Shown here piece after piece: positions 35,486 through 47,561 of a stretch of 64,000 bases of DNA. Origin of the DNA: Neurospora tetrasperma FGSC 2508 (Eukaryota > Ascomycota > Sordariomycetes > Sordariales > Sordariaceae). Position 1 is the stretch's first letter, and each line of letters opens with the position of its first letter. The stretch is from assembly GCF_000213175.1 (NCBI RefSeq), contig NW_009799103.1, positions 2,009,833 through 2,073,832 on the forward strand, read 5' to 3'. Made by a program: the position numbers and the translations under genes. Below the pieces are notes generated by a model. The model made no database searches. It saw only the letters and a list, made by a program, of their open reading frames with translations, and had not been told where the DNA came from.

Positions 35486-37687
35486 TTATTTTAGGTTACT
35501 CTAATTTATACCTAGGAAAGTCAAATCCTAAACGATCCGAAATAGGAACCGAAATTGATAATTGAACTAATTATTATAATTTAAGGAATTGTAATCTACA
35601 ATAATTACGATAGATATTATAGTACCCCCACATACATATAGTAGTACTAGCGTTAGAATGGAAGGCCTAGTTAGGAACTACCCTAAAGACGATTATATTG
35701 CTAATGATCTCTTTGAAGAAGGAAATTCCGAAGTCGACGAGAGCTTCTAAGAAGGAAATATTAACAGCGAGGTGGAGGCCGAATCGTCGGAAGAGATGGA
35801 ATAGGTTATTATTAAGCCTAACGTCGATAAAAAGAAGAAAATTATTGCCGACAAAAAGACTACTCCCAAACCCTAGTACATTGATTCTATTATTAAGGAA
35901 AATGCGAAATCCTTTATACGTTTCAACGAGGAGCTTCTCAATAGTTTCTACCCCTTTAAGGGGAAATTTCGTAGTAAATCTACCCTTTTTCGAAGGAAGA
36001 CCTTACTATATTTCTATAACTAACTTAAATCCTTTTTAAAAGTATTGGCCGATGCCCTAGCTAAGATTAAAGACGACGAGGAAGAACTCTAGCTATTATT
36101 CGATTTATTTAATTAGTATATTAGTAGCGAGATTAATAAATATAGTACTACTTTTAATTTAAAGAACTTTATTAAAGACTGAAGGAATAAGATAGAGGAG
36201 TTTATTAAATTCTTTATTTACAATACTATCTTCTACGTCCCTTATTGCGCTTTACTACCTACTTCGAAACTCCTATTCTAAAATTACCTAGACGAAGCTA
36301 ATTTTTTTGAGCTGTTCGCTAATAACTCTGCCGATATGTTCTAGGAATTTAAACTTTAGGTTACTATAGTTATAGTTTTAAAGGAATAAGTATTGCAATT
36401 ATAATAAGTTACTTCATTTTTGAATATTAAATTCTATACTGTTTATAATTAGGTCTCTAAATTAGAAGAAATTTTTACTAATTCCTTCAATACCGATCCC
36501 TAAATGGTGTAATCCTTAAAAGACTATTTAGTGAATAAAGAGGAAGAAATTCAAGCCCTGAAAGGAAAATTACCGAACTAAGTATCTTTAAAGGTATCTA
36601 CTAACTTATAAACAAAATAGTTATTGTAATAAAGGAAATAGTCTTCCCTAATATTAAAAAGAACCCGGGCGCGGCTCCCCTCCGCCGATCGATTACCTAT
36701 TTTACGACGACCCCGCCCGTTAATAATAATAATAATAAGATTGTAACGGTTCCCCTCCGTTGTATTCGCTTTTTTATTAAATAGACCGACCCGTTTAAGT
36801 TCTATAATTAAAATAAGGAAGATAATATACCTTTTAAGGCCTAATATAATTTGATTTAAAATAAGTTCGAAATCAATGCTAATTACTACCCTACCGACTA
36901 TAATAAATTTCTCTATATCAAGAGTCGTTTAGCCGTATGCGCTTTTAAAGATTTAATGTCCTACCTTTGTGAGATTTACTTAAATTAATTTACTATTTAC
37001 TCTAATTTAATAACCTATTTGTAGTGTAAATATAGTAACCCTAATTAAGACGAAAAATTTCTCATTAATTTTACGAAATTGAAAATAAAGGATAATTATA
37101 ATTTCAATTTTTTTAAAAATAAATTTATTTATATGGTTGGCGAGTGTTAGCGCTTTAAAACCGAATGGAAGTGCGAATTATTTCAATGCCTTCCTACGGA
37201 GTATAAGAAGTAAATAGGTGTTAAATACTGAAATTCTTCTATTTCTTTCGAATTTTATTGCATTAATTATTCCGGTTTTGGTTAAGTATTTGAAACTATC
37301 GCCGAAGAAGTTAAGGCTACTTCTTCCTCCTCTTCTCGTAATAAAGGGAACTATAGTAGTAAGGGAGTTGGAGGTTCTAGCGGATTTAATTCTTCTATAT
37401 TTAAACCCGTTAGTAATAGTATTGGAAATAATTATTCTAGATTAGATTGTACTAAGGAGACTACCTATTTATTTAATGAGGGTTATTATTTTCTTTATAA
37501 GGAACATAGCTATATTAAATGCGAAATTAAAATTAAAAAAAATGACGCCGAAACCGGAAATGCCGATTTCTGGTCGAGGAGTGCTTCAAAACGAAAACTA
37601 ACAACGGCAATCGACTCAGAAGGGTCGTTTACATCCCTCACAATATCCTACGACGAACGCAACGACGGCGTTATATCGTCGTTACCG

Positions 37688-39120
37688 ATGGCTATAAATA
37701 GCGGTACTCGTAGGCTCGAAAATAGTATCTATAACCCGCTCGCAGAAATTTCTATATATAACGACCCTAAAGCTATACTTACTGCGAAAACTTCGGATAA
37801 AACGGAAGAAGACGATAAAATATTAAAGAAATTCATCGCTAGAACGAATAAATTTATAGACTATAATATCATTTCGATCGAGGACTAATATTAAACTCGA
37901 AAATTACTTTTCGAATTCGCATAAGCTTACGTTAGAAAAAGTAAATCTATACGACCCAAGGCTAATAAAATTAGAACCAACCAATTTATTACTAAAAAGG
38001 ATTTCGATAATCTAAAGAAGGATATTTTAAAGGAGATTAAGAAAGGTATTTAAAAAATATTGAAATAATAGGCCAATATTATAGTAAAAGCCATCCTAAA
38101 TAAGATTAATACTACCCTCTAATAATTATTTACTAATATTATTAAGAAGTTTATTCCTTTTAATTTCGAATAGTAATTTACTATTAAAGGAGTAATTATC
38201 GCCGCCGAATTTGTAAACTATTCGAACGAAGATATAAAGACGGTTATAATAGCGACCCTAGGCCGGAAAAAACTAAATCTAATAGTTAGAACGGCTATTA
38301 GAATACTAACGTCTAGAAATTATATAATTATTTTCAATAAATCTATACACAATTAATACTAGTAAAACTAGGTATAGGTTATAGAAGTTTTTAGTAAGGA
38401 GGCCTTCGTTACTATAAGTATTGTAGATGTACTAATTCGGAGCGTAGTTTGGAATAATATAGATAATTATACTACGTTGGAAGTATTAATAAATACGGCG
38501 AGGGATAAAAATAAGGAGGCGGCTATTATAAAAGTTCGGCCTTAAAAAAAAAGGAATAGAGAAAATAGGAATTTATTCCTAATAGAAGTTGCTACTTCAA
38601 AGGTAGCAAACTTCCTTTAGGATAACCTCTTCCTTTAGGACGGCGGCGTATACCTTTACGAACCGTTTTAAACTTCGAGTAACGTTTAATAATACTTTAA
38701 ATATTAGGGAATCGGATATATAGCGAGATTGTATTACTAGGAAGATATTTACGCTTACTATAATAAAGTTAAATACGGAGATCGCTTTAGTAAAATAAAT
38801 TATCCCTCGAATAAAGATAGGTTATTAATCTACTATAAATTGTATAGGAAGAAAGGATATTTTACTTATAATTATAAAGAGTACCCCCTTCTCTAAAAGG
38901 CTATTACGAAGGCGTCTATCGTATATATTAAGAAGCTACGGGTATTTGCCCCCCTTCGTAAAAACCTAGCCAGAAAGGTATTAGAATTAATAATAAAAAT
39001 TATAGACGAAGGTATTTTACCGGACGCCCTTCCTAATTCCTATATTATTATTATTCTAGAGAAATAAATTAGAGGAGGCGTAAAGAAAGGACGGTTAAAA
39101 AAAATTATTGGCCCAATCTC
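37688..39120 (+). pseudogene. LINE ORF1 (RNA-binding, CCHC zinc knuckles), broken
   Basis: ATG at 37688 opens 66 residues before the first TAA at 37886. The plus-strand frame then continues with many TAG/TAA codons of the Gln/Trp-to-stop type, and a Lys/Ile-rich middle. Near 38690-38890 it shows spaced remnants of two or three CCHC knuckles; the third zinc ligands are often Tyr for Cys or His (TGC to TAC, CAC to TAC), as RIP gives. In this family ORF1 binds the element RNA. No intact product is possible. Confidence 0.65.
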
Positions 39121-39199
39121 CCGCCCGAAACCCTTAGCCTTATAAAGCCCGATAAATATATATTATTTGCATTCCTAAAGTATAAAAAGTCGAATATAT

Positions 39200-40686
39200 A
39201 GTAGTAATAGTACTTATATAATTACAATTCCCCTAAGGAAAATAATACCCTTATCCTCTACTAAAGAACTAATAGGAACTGTATTTTAGGGTAATTAATA
39301 ATCTAATTAAAAATATTCTAGTAGAATATAAGGAAATTATATAAGAGAAGGAAGCTTCTATTCGAATAAAAGGAGACCTATAATATTATAGCGATCTAAA
39401 AGCCGGATAGAAATCTAAATAAGGATATTTACTATCCTAGGGACGGAAAGTATTTCGGAGTCGATTATTTAAAATAGGGAAGGGTAATAATATATATAAA
39501 TAAAAAGTAGAATTTAAGGGACTTTAACTTCTAAATTGGAAGGGATTAGACTATAATAATTTTCAAAAACCTAAGGGATCCGACGATTATTTATTCTATT
39601 TACTCCCCTATCCTAATATAGAGAATATTAGAATACTAATAAGAATCCCTACTCCTCGAATTCTTCAAAGTTAAGCCCCTAACGGGAAATTAAAGTATTA
39701 CTATTAGGGACTTTAACCTCTACTATCCCAATTAGAATTTAAAAAATAGAATTAGCTTAAAAGCTATACGCCTCCTTATATAAATACAATATTAGAGGCT
39801 TAATCTATTTACCCTCCGTAGTAAACCGATAAGGTTTAGTAATATAATATAAAGAGAGAGAAATAGAACGATTAATTAAATATAATTATTACCTAAGGTT
39901 AAGGCCGAATATTAGGGAGGGTAGTAGTACAAGTAAATCGGTTCGGACTATTACCTTTAAAAAATTTAAGTCCAAATAAAAAAAAGAGAATAGGAGGGTA
40001 GAAGAAAAAGGAAGTTATAGTTAAAATCTTATAAATATAATAAAAGTAAAGGAGGCGGTAGAAAAATAAATTTTAATCCTAAAAAGGATTAAAACAATAA
40101 AAGATTTCGAATAAGGTTTTTGCAAGTTCGACGGAGAATTTATTAGTATTACGTAAGAGTTTGTCCTATATTGGAAGAAAGGTCGAAGGAGGAGAGCGAA
40201 TTAATAAATATTAGAATATAAAACGGTTATAAAAGAAGCGCGGCGGAAGTATTAAATGTAGTTTAAATACTAGATACTATTAAATTAAAAAGAGTTGGTC
40301 GAAATAATAATAAAAAAGAAAAGGATTATTTCGAAAGTATAGCGGGCTATATAGTGCAAAGGCGTCACTAAGGCTTTAAAGAATCCAAATTAATTCTAAC
40401 CTCTAAAGAAATAAATCCGGACCCGAAGTTATTGTTTAATAGATCCGTCTAAATTATTAACCCTCCGAATTAGCGAAGGGGCAATAAAAATTGAAGATCA
40501 TAGTAGTAAGGCTAAAATTTTTATTAATTGTCTCTTCCTAAGAATGAATATTTTAATGAAGTATTTACTAGACTAAATTAAATTAATAAACGGTATTAAC
40601 CCAATAATTATTAGTGAATTAGTTATTAAAGAGGACGTTTAGAATTTCCTCTTCCGGATAGTGCCTAATAAGGCCCCGGGCGTCGA
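39200..40686 (+). pseudogene. LINE ORF2, first part: AP-like endonuclease and start of reverse transcriptase, broken
   Basis: The endonuclease region includes a DFNLYYPN motif at about 39706-39732, the GDFNLHHP block of Tad1/L1 endonucleases, with the Gly now Arg (GGG to AGG). The RT begins before 40660 and shows an intact PNKAPGVD at 40663-40686. Helitron-2 interrupts it directly after that motif. Frame stops are numerous. The enzyme would nick DNA and copy RNA at the nick. Confidence 0.75.
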
Positions 40687-41337
40687 TTAATTGAAGCGTG
40701 CTTCAACTGTTCAGAGGTGGATGACATTCACTGTCTTAGAGGGGCTTATGGTTTATTCATGACCCGCATCCACCGAACGGACCATTGAGGGACGGTTCGT
40801 CTAAGTCAGGTCTCGGTGCAAAAAGCTTCCTGGGCTCTTATTGGTCAGATCCGTGGCACGGCCCTACTTCTGGTCAGAGCGCCTTGCCAAGCCAGTCTTT
40901 GATTGGTCAACTCGGGGATAGTGTTTCTGATAGTTTGCGCCCGTATGTACTGGGTCTTTCCTTTTCTGAATAATAGTTGGCTGACCGGTCTAGTAGACGG
41001 CTAGTAAATGCTTAGCACTAGCGCTACCGCTACTAATCGGTTAATCGGTCTGCTACCCATACTGGCTAGCCGTTTACGTTATAAACCTCCCGCTATTTAA
41101 CTTCAACCTTCAACCTTCTACAATACTAATACCGTCACTGCGATTTAATTTTAACACCTACTTTACTGCTAGATGAATTATTGCGACGGTTATAAACGCG
41201 CATTATTAGAAGGTAGTAGTCTCCCCGTCCGGTAAGCGATAAACGATTGTAAGCGACCGGCCGGCAAGCGATTAGTAAGCTAGCCTACGCGGGGTATAAG
41301 AATTCCGCCTTCCCTCCTTCGAATTTTAAATTCTCCC

Positions 41338-41640
41338 CTCTATTTATTAGTAACCTAAAATTCTACCCCCGAAACGGGTACTAGATAGACTAGTCTACTT
41401 ATTACCAACCCAAAATTCTATCCTTGAAAGAGGCTGCTGGATAGACGATTTATTTATTACTAACCTATAATTCTACCCTCGGAACGGGTATTAGGCAGAC
41501 TATCCTACTAATTACTAACCTAAACTCTACCCTCGAAAGAAAATTAGCGAAACTATTTTTTAATACGCGTAAGGACTATTGGATAGATTATCCTACTAAT
41601 TACCAACCTAAAATTCTACTTATGAAAGAAAGTTAACGAA
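41338..41640 (+). repeat. Five tandem repeats of about 60 bases in the Helitron-2 5' region
   Basis: The core is ACTAACCTAAAATTCTACCC, then CGAAA and TAGACTATCCTACT. Units are imperfect and partly extended. Conserved in Helitron-1, so it belongs to the element. Confidence 0.65.
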
Positions 41641-41823
41641 AACCCACGATTGGGTATTGCCCTAAATTCGATAGTAGACGTGGATCCCGACTTTCCAGAT
41701 CCCGTCTGTCAAGCGAAGTTAGTTCCCCCCTTCTTCTTATCCACTTGCTTGCTGTTGCTAACCTATTATTGCAGGTGCGGAGGATTTCCTTTTCTTTCTG
41801 GGGGTTTCTTTCCTTTCGTTATT

Positions 41824-41943
41824 ATGGATGTACCTACCAGATATTGTAAAACGTGCCATTAATATAAATCCGATGCCGAATTTGCCAATAAGCGAGATCC
41901 CACTAAATTTGTACAAAATTATAGAGAATACCGCGATAAGTAA
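41824..41943 (+). pseudogene. Small C4 zinc-finger-like frame of Helitron-2, broken
   Basis: ATG 41824 to TAA 41941-41943, 39 codons. Cys8 and Cys11 form a CxxC; positions 33 and 36 are Tyr (TAT, TAC), which one G-to-A change from TGT/TGC would give, so the ancestral pattern was probably Cx2C-x21-Cx2C. There is one TAA at codon 13, fitting a Gln codon. An acceptor-like CTAAC...TTGCAG stands just upstream (41757-41775), so it may be an exon of a longer, spliced protein. It lies about 0.9 kb before the Rep/helicase start. Function unknown; DNA binding is only a guess. Confidence 0.45.
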
Positions 41944-44452
41944 ATAGAGGTAAGATATTATGAAGTCCCCGTCTATTATCCCTAGCGTTCCCTTTGCTAA
42001 TCAACTAGTGCTGTCTATTTAATAGTAAATCCTTTAAAATGCATAAATCCTACTATGAACCCAGTATACTGCATTAATTTACTACCTGCGGGTAAATGGT
42101 ACCTTCGAGGGTAAAGATCCGAGCTGCGGGGGGTTGCAGGTGCGATTTAGATAGTATCGGTTAGCTTACCTTAAATAATCAATATTCTATTATTAATAGG
42201 TTGTTTATTGTAAGAAGAGAGATACTACCGAACTATCCCCTCTTTCCAACCAATTATAACCAGTATAGTAACCGGGTCCCTAATTGAGGCTTTTATTACT
42301 TCGACTTCGATATGAATATTACGAGGAAGAATTCGATAAACTACTAGAGCGGGAACCTTAGCTATTTCTACCTATAGCGTTACCGATAGTACTACTACCA
42401 ATAGTACCTCCTATACCAATACCGCGTTAAAGACCCTTAGTACCGGCCCCGGCCCTGGCCCCGGTACCGGTACTAGCCCCAGTACTAGCCTAGCCAACTT
42501 AATTATCTCGAAGAATTATTAATATCAAAAGATAGCTTTAAAATCAAAACCGTATTATACGTTTAATTACCCCTTTCTTTCCTATAGGAAAGAATTCGCA
42601 GGTATGCCTATTTGAAACAATAGATTTAAACTTAGCTAATTATATTTTCTATCTATATAGGACTCTCCTAATACTACCGTGGCCCGCCGCTAAGTTGATT
42701 AGATGTAGTGTAATTATTATCGTTATTATTGTAATAATTAACTAATTTCGGTTACCCTCTCCTTCGAAAGTTAGAAAAGATATAATATTAGTATATATAA
42801 TAGGGATAATAATTAGAATAATAATTAATAAGATAATATAAATACTAATATGGAAGATGACGAATTCAACCTTGGTTAGAACCCTAACCCAGATTTAAAT
42901 CTAGACTTAAGCCTAGAATTAGACAACTATTTCTTTTACCTAATATATAATATTGCTCGGGCTATAGTAAATAGGCATATTGAGTTTAGATTTTATAGGT
43001 ATTGCCGACTGGGTCTACTATATAGGAATACCGACCTTGAAAATAAGTTCTATTTACGTTGCCGGAGAGTATTTCTATGTGGATTGTTTTTTAATTCCGA
43101 TAATAGGGAAGAATTTAAAATTTACAATCTATATTGCAATTACAATCTTACTCCTAGATTATTAGTACCCCAACTTCTATCACTTTACTAATATCGAGGT
43201 CTATAATACCGGCCTAATATCCCGTTTATTCTTGAACTTACTTTCGAATAACCGGTACTACTATTTCCTCCTTAGCTTCGCTAATTCCCCAGACTTCCCG
43301 GTATTAAGTTTGAAAGGGATCCCCTATATTACGGACTTAAAGATCTACTAGTAATAGCCATCCTTGAAGTCGATTTCGATATGATTAAGGCATTTTAAGT
43401 AATTGAAAAAGAGGATAATATAGAATAGTATCAACGATATAAAGAGAGATAGTTTAATATATATATTACTACCGGATATTGCTATTAGTGTTATAATTGC
43501 GACGACCGAAGAGTTCCCAAAGACTTTTATTACTTTAGTGCCGAGAATAACCTAAACTTTAGTAATATTTCCGATTTACTAGTATTTAATTAGGTTGAGG
43601 AATAATTTATCGCCCGGGTATATAGCTTTATCGATATCTAAGTTATTAAGGGTTCCTAGTATAAGTATCCCGGCTATATTATTAACTTCCTTTACAATAT
43701 CAGTTACGTTTATTATTAATTACCCTTATTACCCCGTAATTTCGATATTATTATCCTTCGACCTCGTAGGGCTAGAGATAAACCCTATATTATCAAAAGA
43801 GTTAACTAGGCTATGATAATCAACCCTAATAAACTTTATATTTAATTCGACTATTTAAAAGCTAACTACCTTGGATATAGGGATATTAAGATTATCGAAG
43901 CCCGGTTTGAAGAGTTAGAACGACTTCCCAATAGTAATGTATATAACGATTTAGTAGTCTATGAAATCGACCCTGATAATTTCCCAAATAATGAGGATCT
44001 TAATTTTAATAATGATTAATAATAAGAACAGGATAATGAGGATAATAATGGTTTTGAATTAGAAGTTGCCGCCCTCCCTAATTTTATGGTTAATTAGGTG
44101 GATATAGAACAATTTTGTTAATAATTGGGTGTAGGACAGCCTGTTCAAGCTAATAATATACTTATTTAACCTACTCCCGGCCAATACCCTTTAGTTCAAC
44201 TATTCCTTAAATCCGGTCCGTTACATAATACCCCTATAAGGGAATAGGATAGATCTTGGCCTATTTTGTTTTAGGTATTCCCAACCCTCTACCCCTAAGG
44301 TAAAACTGACTTTATTAAACCCCGAATATAGTCTATTAACTTTGAGGACTATATTAAGTATGCCTTCAAATAGTATAATAGTCGCTTTATACAATACTAC
44401 CAGTTCCCTTTCATTATTTTTAATATATTATTAGGTAAATAAATTAGAGAGT

Positions 44453-47400
44453 CCCTCGGCGGGCAGTGTCACTTTCCTCCGTGGGCAGTATCACTGCCCA
44501 TATAGTTGAATCTTTACCGATATTCCTACGCGGGCAGTATCACGTTAAACCCTAACCCTATAATATTTCTCGTAATATTCAACATTCTAGTCAAAACAGT
44601 AAGCGTTATTAAACCTTATACTCTAGTATAATAAATAGATATTTTATAAATCGTAGTATTAAGAACGGAAAGTATTTAACTCAATTTCTTCTACTCAACT
44701 ACAATATCTCTACCTATATATACTATAAACTACTTCTACTCTTCCCGCTTCCTCTTTAATAGTTTAATAGTCCGTCCGCTTCTAGTTACTATTTGAGGTA
44801 TTAATAACCGTATTATAGTACGCTTTTTGCGGGCAGGCTGTTCGTTAGAGTTTGAAAGAGTAAGGGAATTATTTAATGGTATAGTAATTTGAAGGTCGTT
44901 GTTTAAAGTAAAAGGATCTAGCGAGCTTAGTACTTGTACTTTAATAGTAAAGCCTACAGCCGAATCGCTTTCACCCGTACTAACTTTATCAATTGTTTTA
45001 AAGTAGGATTATTACCGTTAGAGTAATAGCTTTAATATTTAACTACTCTTTACCCTCTTCTTTACCGCTTTTTTTCTTACCTCACCCTTCCCCTTCCCCT
45101 TTATATTATTAAGGACTTGCTAATTATCTAATAATTCTACTAAACTATTCTTAAATTATCCTCTAATTCTATTAGTAGTTTTAAGGTCCTTAATACGGGA
45201 ACAAGGGTCCTATTTATTCTAATATAGAATATTAACTAAAGAAAAGAGTAAAATAATAATAATATTACGTACTAAGGGGGCCTAGATATAATAGTAGTAA
45301 TAAATATCCCAATAGCCAAACTAACTACCATTTTTAAACTTTATTAATATTTTATAACAATAAGGTATACTATATTATTTTTAAATTGTATAGTGATACT
45401 CCCCTAGATTTCGTACCGGCCTTTTTCTAGTATTTAAAGGTATTATAAATTAAATAATATATAATTAACAATAAATAATATTAAAATCACAATATATAAC
45501 CCACTAAAGTAAATTTTCTAATACCTCTATTCCTACTCTAATAAATTTACCCCGTATTTTTATATTTTAATCCGTAACGTCTTTATACTATTAATTATAC
45601 TCTCGCTCAACTATAGTATAAATAAATATAATTAGAGTAAAGAAATCTATCTTCCCGCTAACTAAGAATCCCTTTATCCGGTAATTAATCGATTCGTTAG
45701 GGGATATAACTATTAATCCAAAATTATAGTACTAGTAAATATAGCAACGAGCCTATTAGTAGCGGTATAGTATATACGTATCCTTTAATTATAGTAATAT
45801 ATTTCATTAATTATTAAAGTCTATAATTAATTGCTTCTACTATTATATAAATATAGTCTCGTTAAGTATAAAGATTACTATTTTCCAAAATTCAAAAAGA
45901 CTACGATAAATATAGTCAAACACTTTTTATACCCTTGAATTCGTAGCCGTTTGGAGGATTGCCTCATTACCCTAGCTTAGAATAATAGATTCTCTTTTAT
46001 TAAACTCTAAATCGCTACCCCTATTACCAATCCGCTTCTACTTCTTCTTTGCTTATAAAAGGATATTACAGTTAATATAGAATATATAAATCTATTATTG
46101 AGTATCTAGAAATATTATCGTAAAAGCTATTTTTAACTAATTATTAAAGTCTATAATAATAACCTTTAATTTAATTGCCCTTACTTTAATGCGTAGCTTT
46201 TCGAATACGCTAGCCAATTAAGTAAAATTATTAACCCTTTTATTGTTAATTAAATTAAACGCAATAGAATAAATAGAATTAGTATTTATTATACTAATAA
46301 TAATAGTAAGCGGGTAGCTATAGCAATTAGTTTTATAAATATTATCTATACCCAAATACTCTAAGTAATTCCGCTATTACTTTAAATAGAATTCCTAAGA
46401 CTAAGTAATACCCATTAGGCAGTTGGAATTATTTATAATTTACTCAATAATATAAAGGATATTAGAATCGTTGAATAATTTAATAATAGTAGTAATAGTT
46501 TTATAATTATAACGTTATAACTTTTTAATACGCTAGCACCAATTATCGATATCCTTATAGGTATAAATAATAGTCTTAAATTCGTATTTAATAATAACTA
46601 AAATATTTCGTAATCTAATACCGAACTAATAAAATAAAGTAATTACTCTCCTATACACTTTCTCAATCCTTCTACAGTATTATAAAGAAATAAAGGCGTA
46701 TAAAGATCCCTTATAGTTATAAGTATAATAATTTAAATTAATAGATAGCCGATAAATCTATTACTAATCGTTCTCTTAGAGGGTAATCGCTACTCCAGAC
46801 TATTAGCAACTATATTTATAGTTTTTTATTTTTCTAAATTTAATAGTCGAGGGACAATATTAATTATAACGGTTATACTTCAAACGGTAGTATATTAATT
46901 ATTTATTTCGATAGTTTAAAGTTTGTATATAGTTAAAAGCTATACTATAACGCCTTCCCTATATATTAAGCGTATCCTATATAACCTTTACAAATAGTAA
47001 TAGCTTAAATATAATATTTTTAGTTATTAGGTTGGGTATATTATCCCTTTCGGTAAGGGAACTAGTATTTAATAATCCCTCGTCCTCAAAAGAATTAAAT
47101 AAATCGGATCGAATAAAAGTAAGGGTAGGCGCCGCTATAGGGATAGGGGCGGGAATAAGAGAGGTAGGTACAAATTCATCTCCATTACTTGCGTAGTAGG
47201 AGTTGGAAACGCTACTAATCTCGATAATTACAGATATTCTATAGAAAAAGACTATTAGAATTTAAAAGAGTATATTGCAATAAGTATACTAACATTAAAA
47301 TCGTATTAATACGATTAAATTTAGTAAAACTATATTAGTAAGTATAGTTAGCTTCTCTTAATTTTGTATAGCAAAAAAATTATATAACTTCAAAATCCAA

Positions 47401-47561
47401 ATCTTACGATAATTATAAATAGTTAAGTTCAATGTATTTAAATCCAGATTTATTAGGGTTAGGGATAGCGGTAACATTGCCTACGTAGGAATATCGATAA
47501 AGATTCAACTATATGGGCAGTAACACTGCCTACGGAGGAAAGTGACACTGCCCGCCGAGGA
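44453..47561 (-). mobile_element. Mutator-like transposon MULE-a, nested in the Helitron gene
   Basis: Terminal inverted repeats of about 110 bases (44453-44565, 47449-47561), starting CCTCGGCGGGCAGTGTCAC, contain three GGGCAGTRTCAC-type boxes and a telomere-like CCCTAACCCTA. Flanking AGT (44450-44452, 47562-47564) is the only visible duplication; MULEs usually make 8-11 bases, so this is odd or eroded. Total 3.1 kb. Long TIRs and the transposase type point to MULE. Confidence 0.8.
44800..47290 (-). pseudogene. MULE-a transposase, broken
   Basis: On the minus strand, from about 47290 down to 44800. It reads as a MULE-type DDE transposase: a DNxYKTNxY block (about 46340-46310) is the first-Asp motif, followed by a YPLTI stretch and a second acidic block with IDFNNQ (about 46160-46140). 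Stops are of the RIP type. I place the superfamily, not the subfamily. The product would cut and join the TIR ends. Confidence 0.65.

Noticed and set aside
44548-47465. TTAGGG-type repeats as a telomere or telomere fusion
   Set aside because: Only two units per side, inside symmetric transposon inverted repeats.
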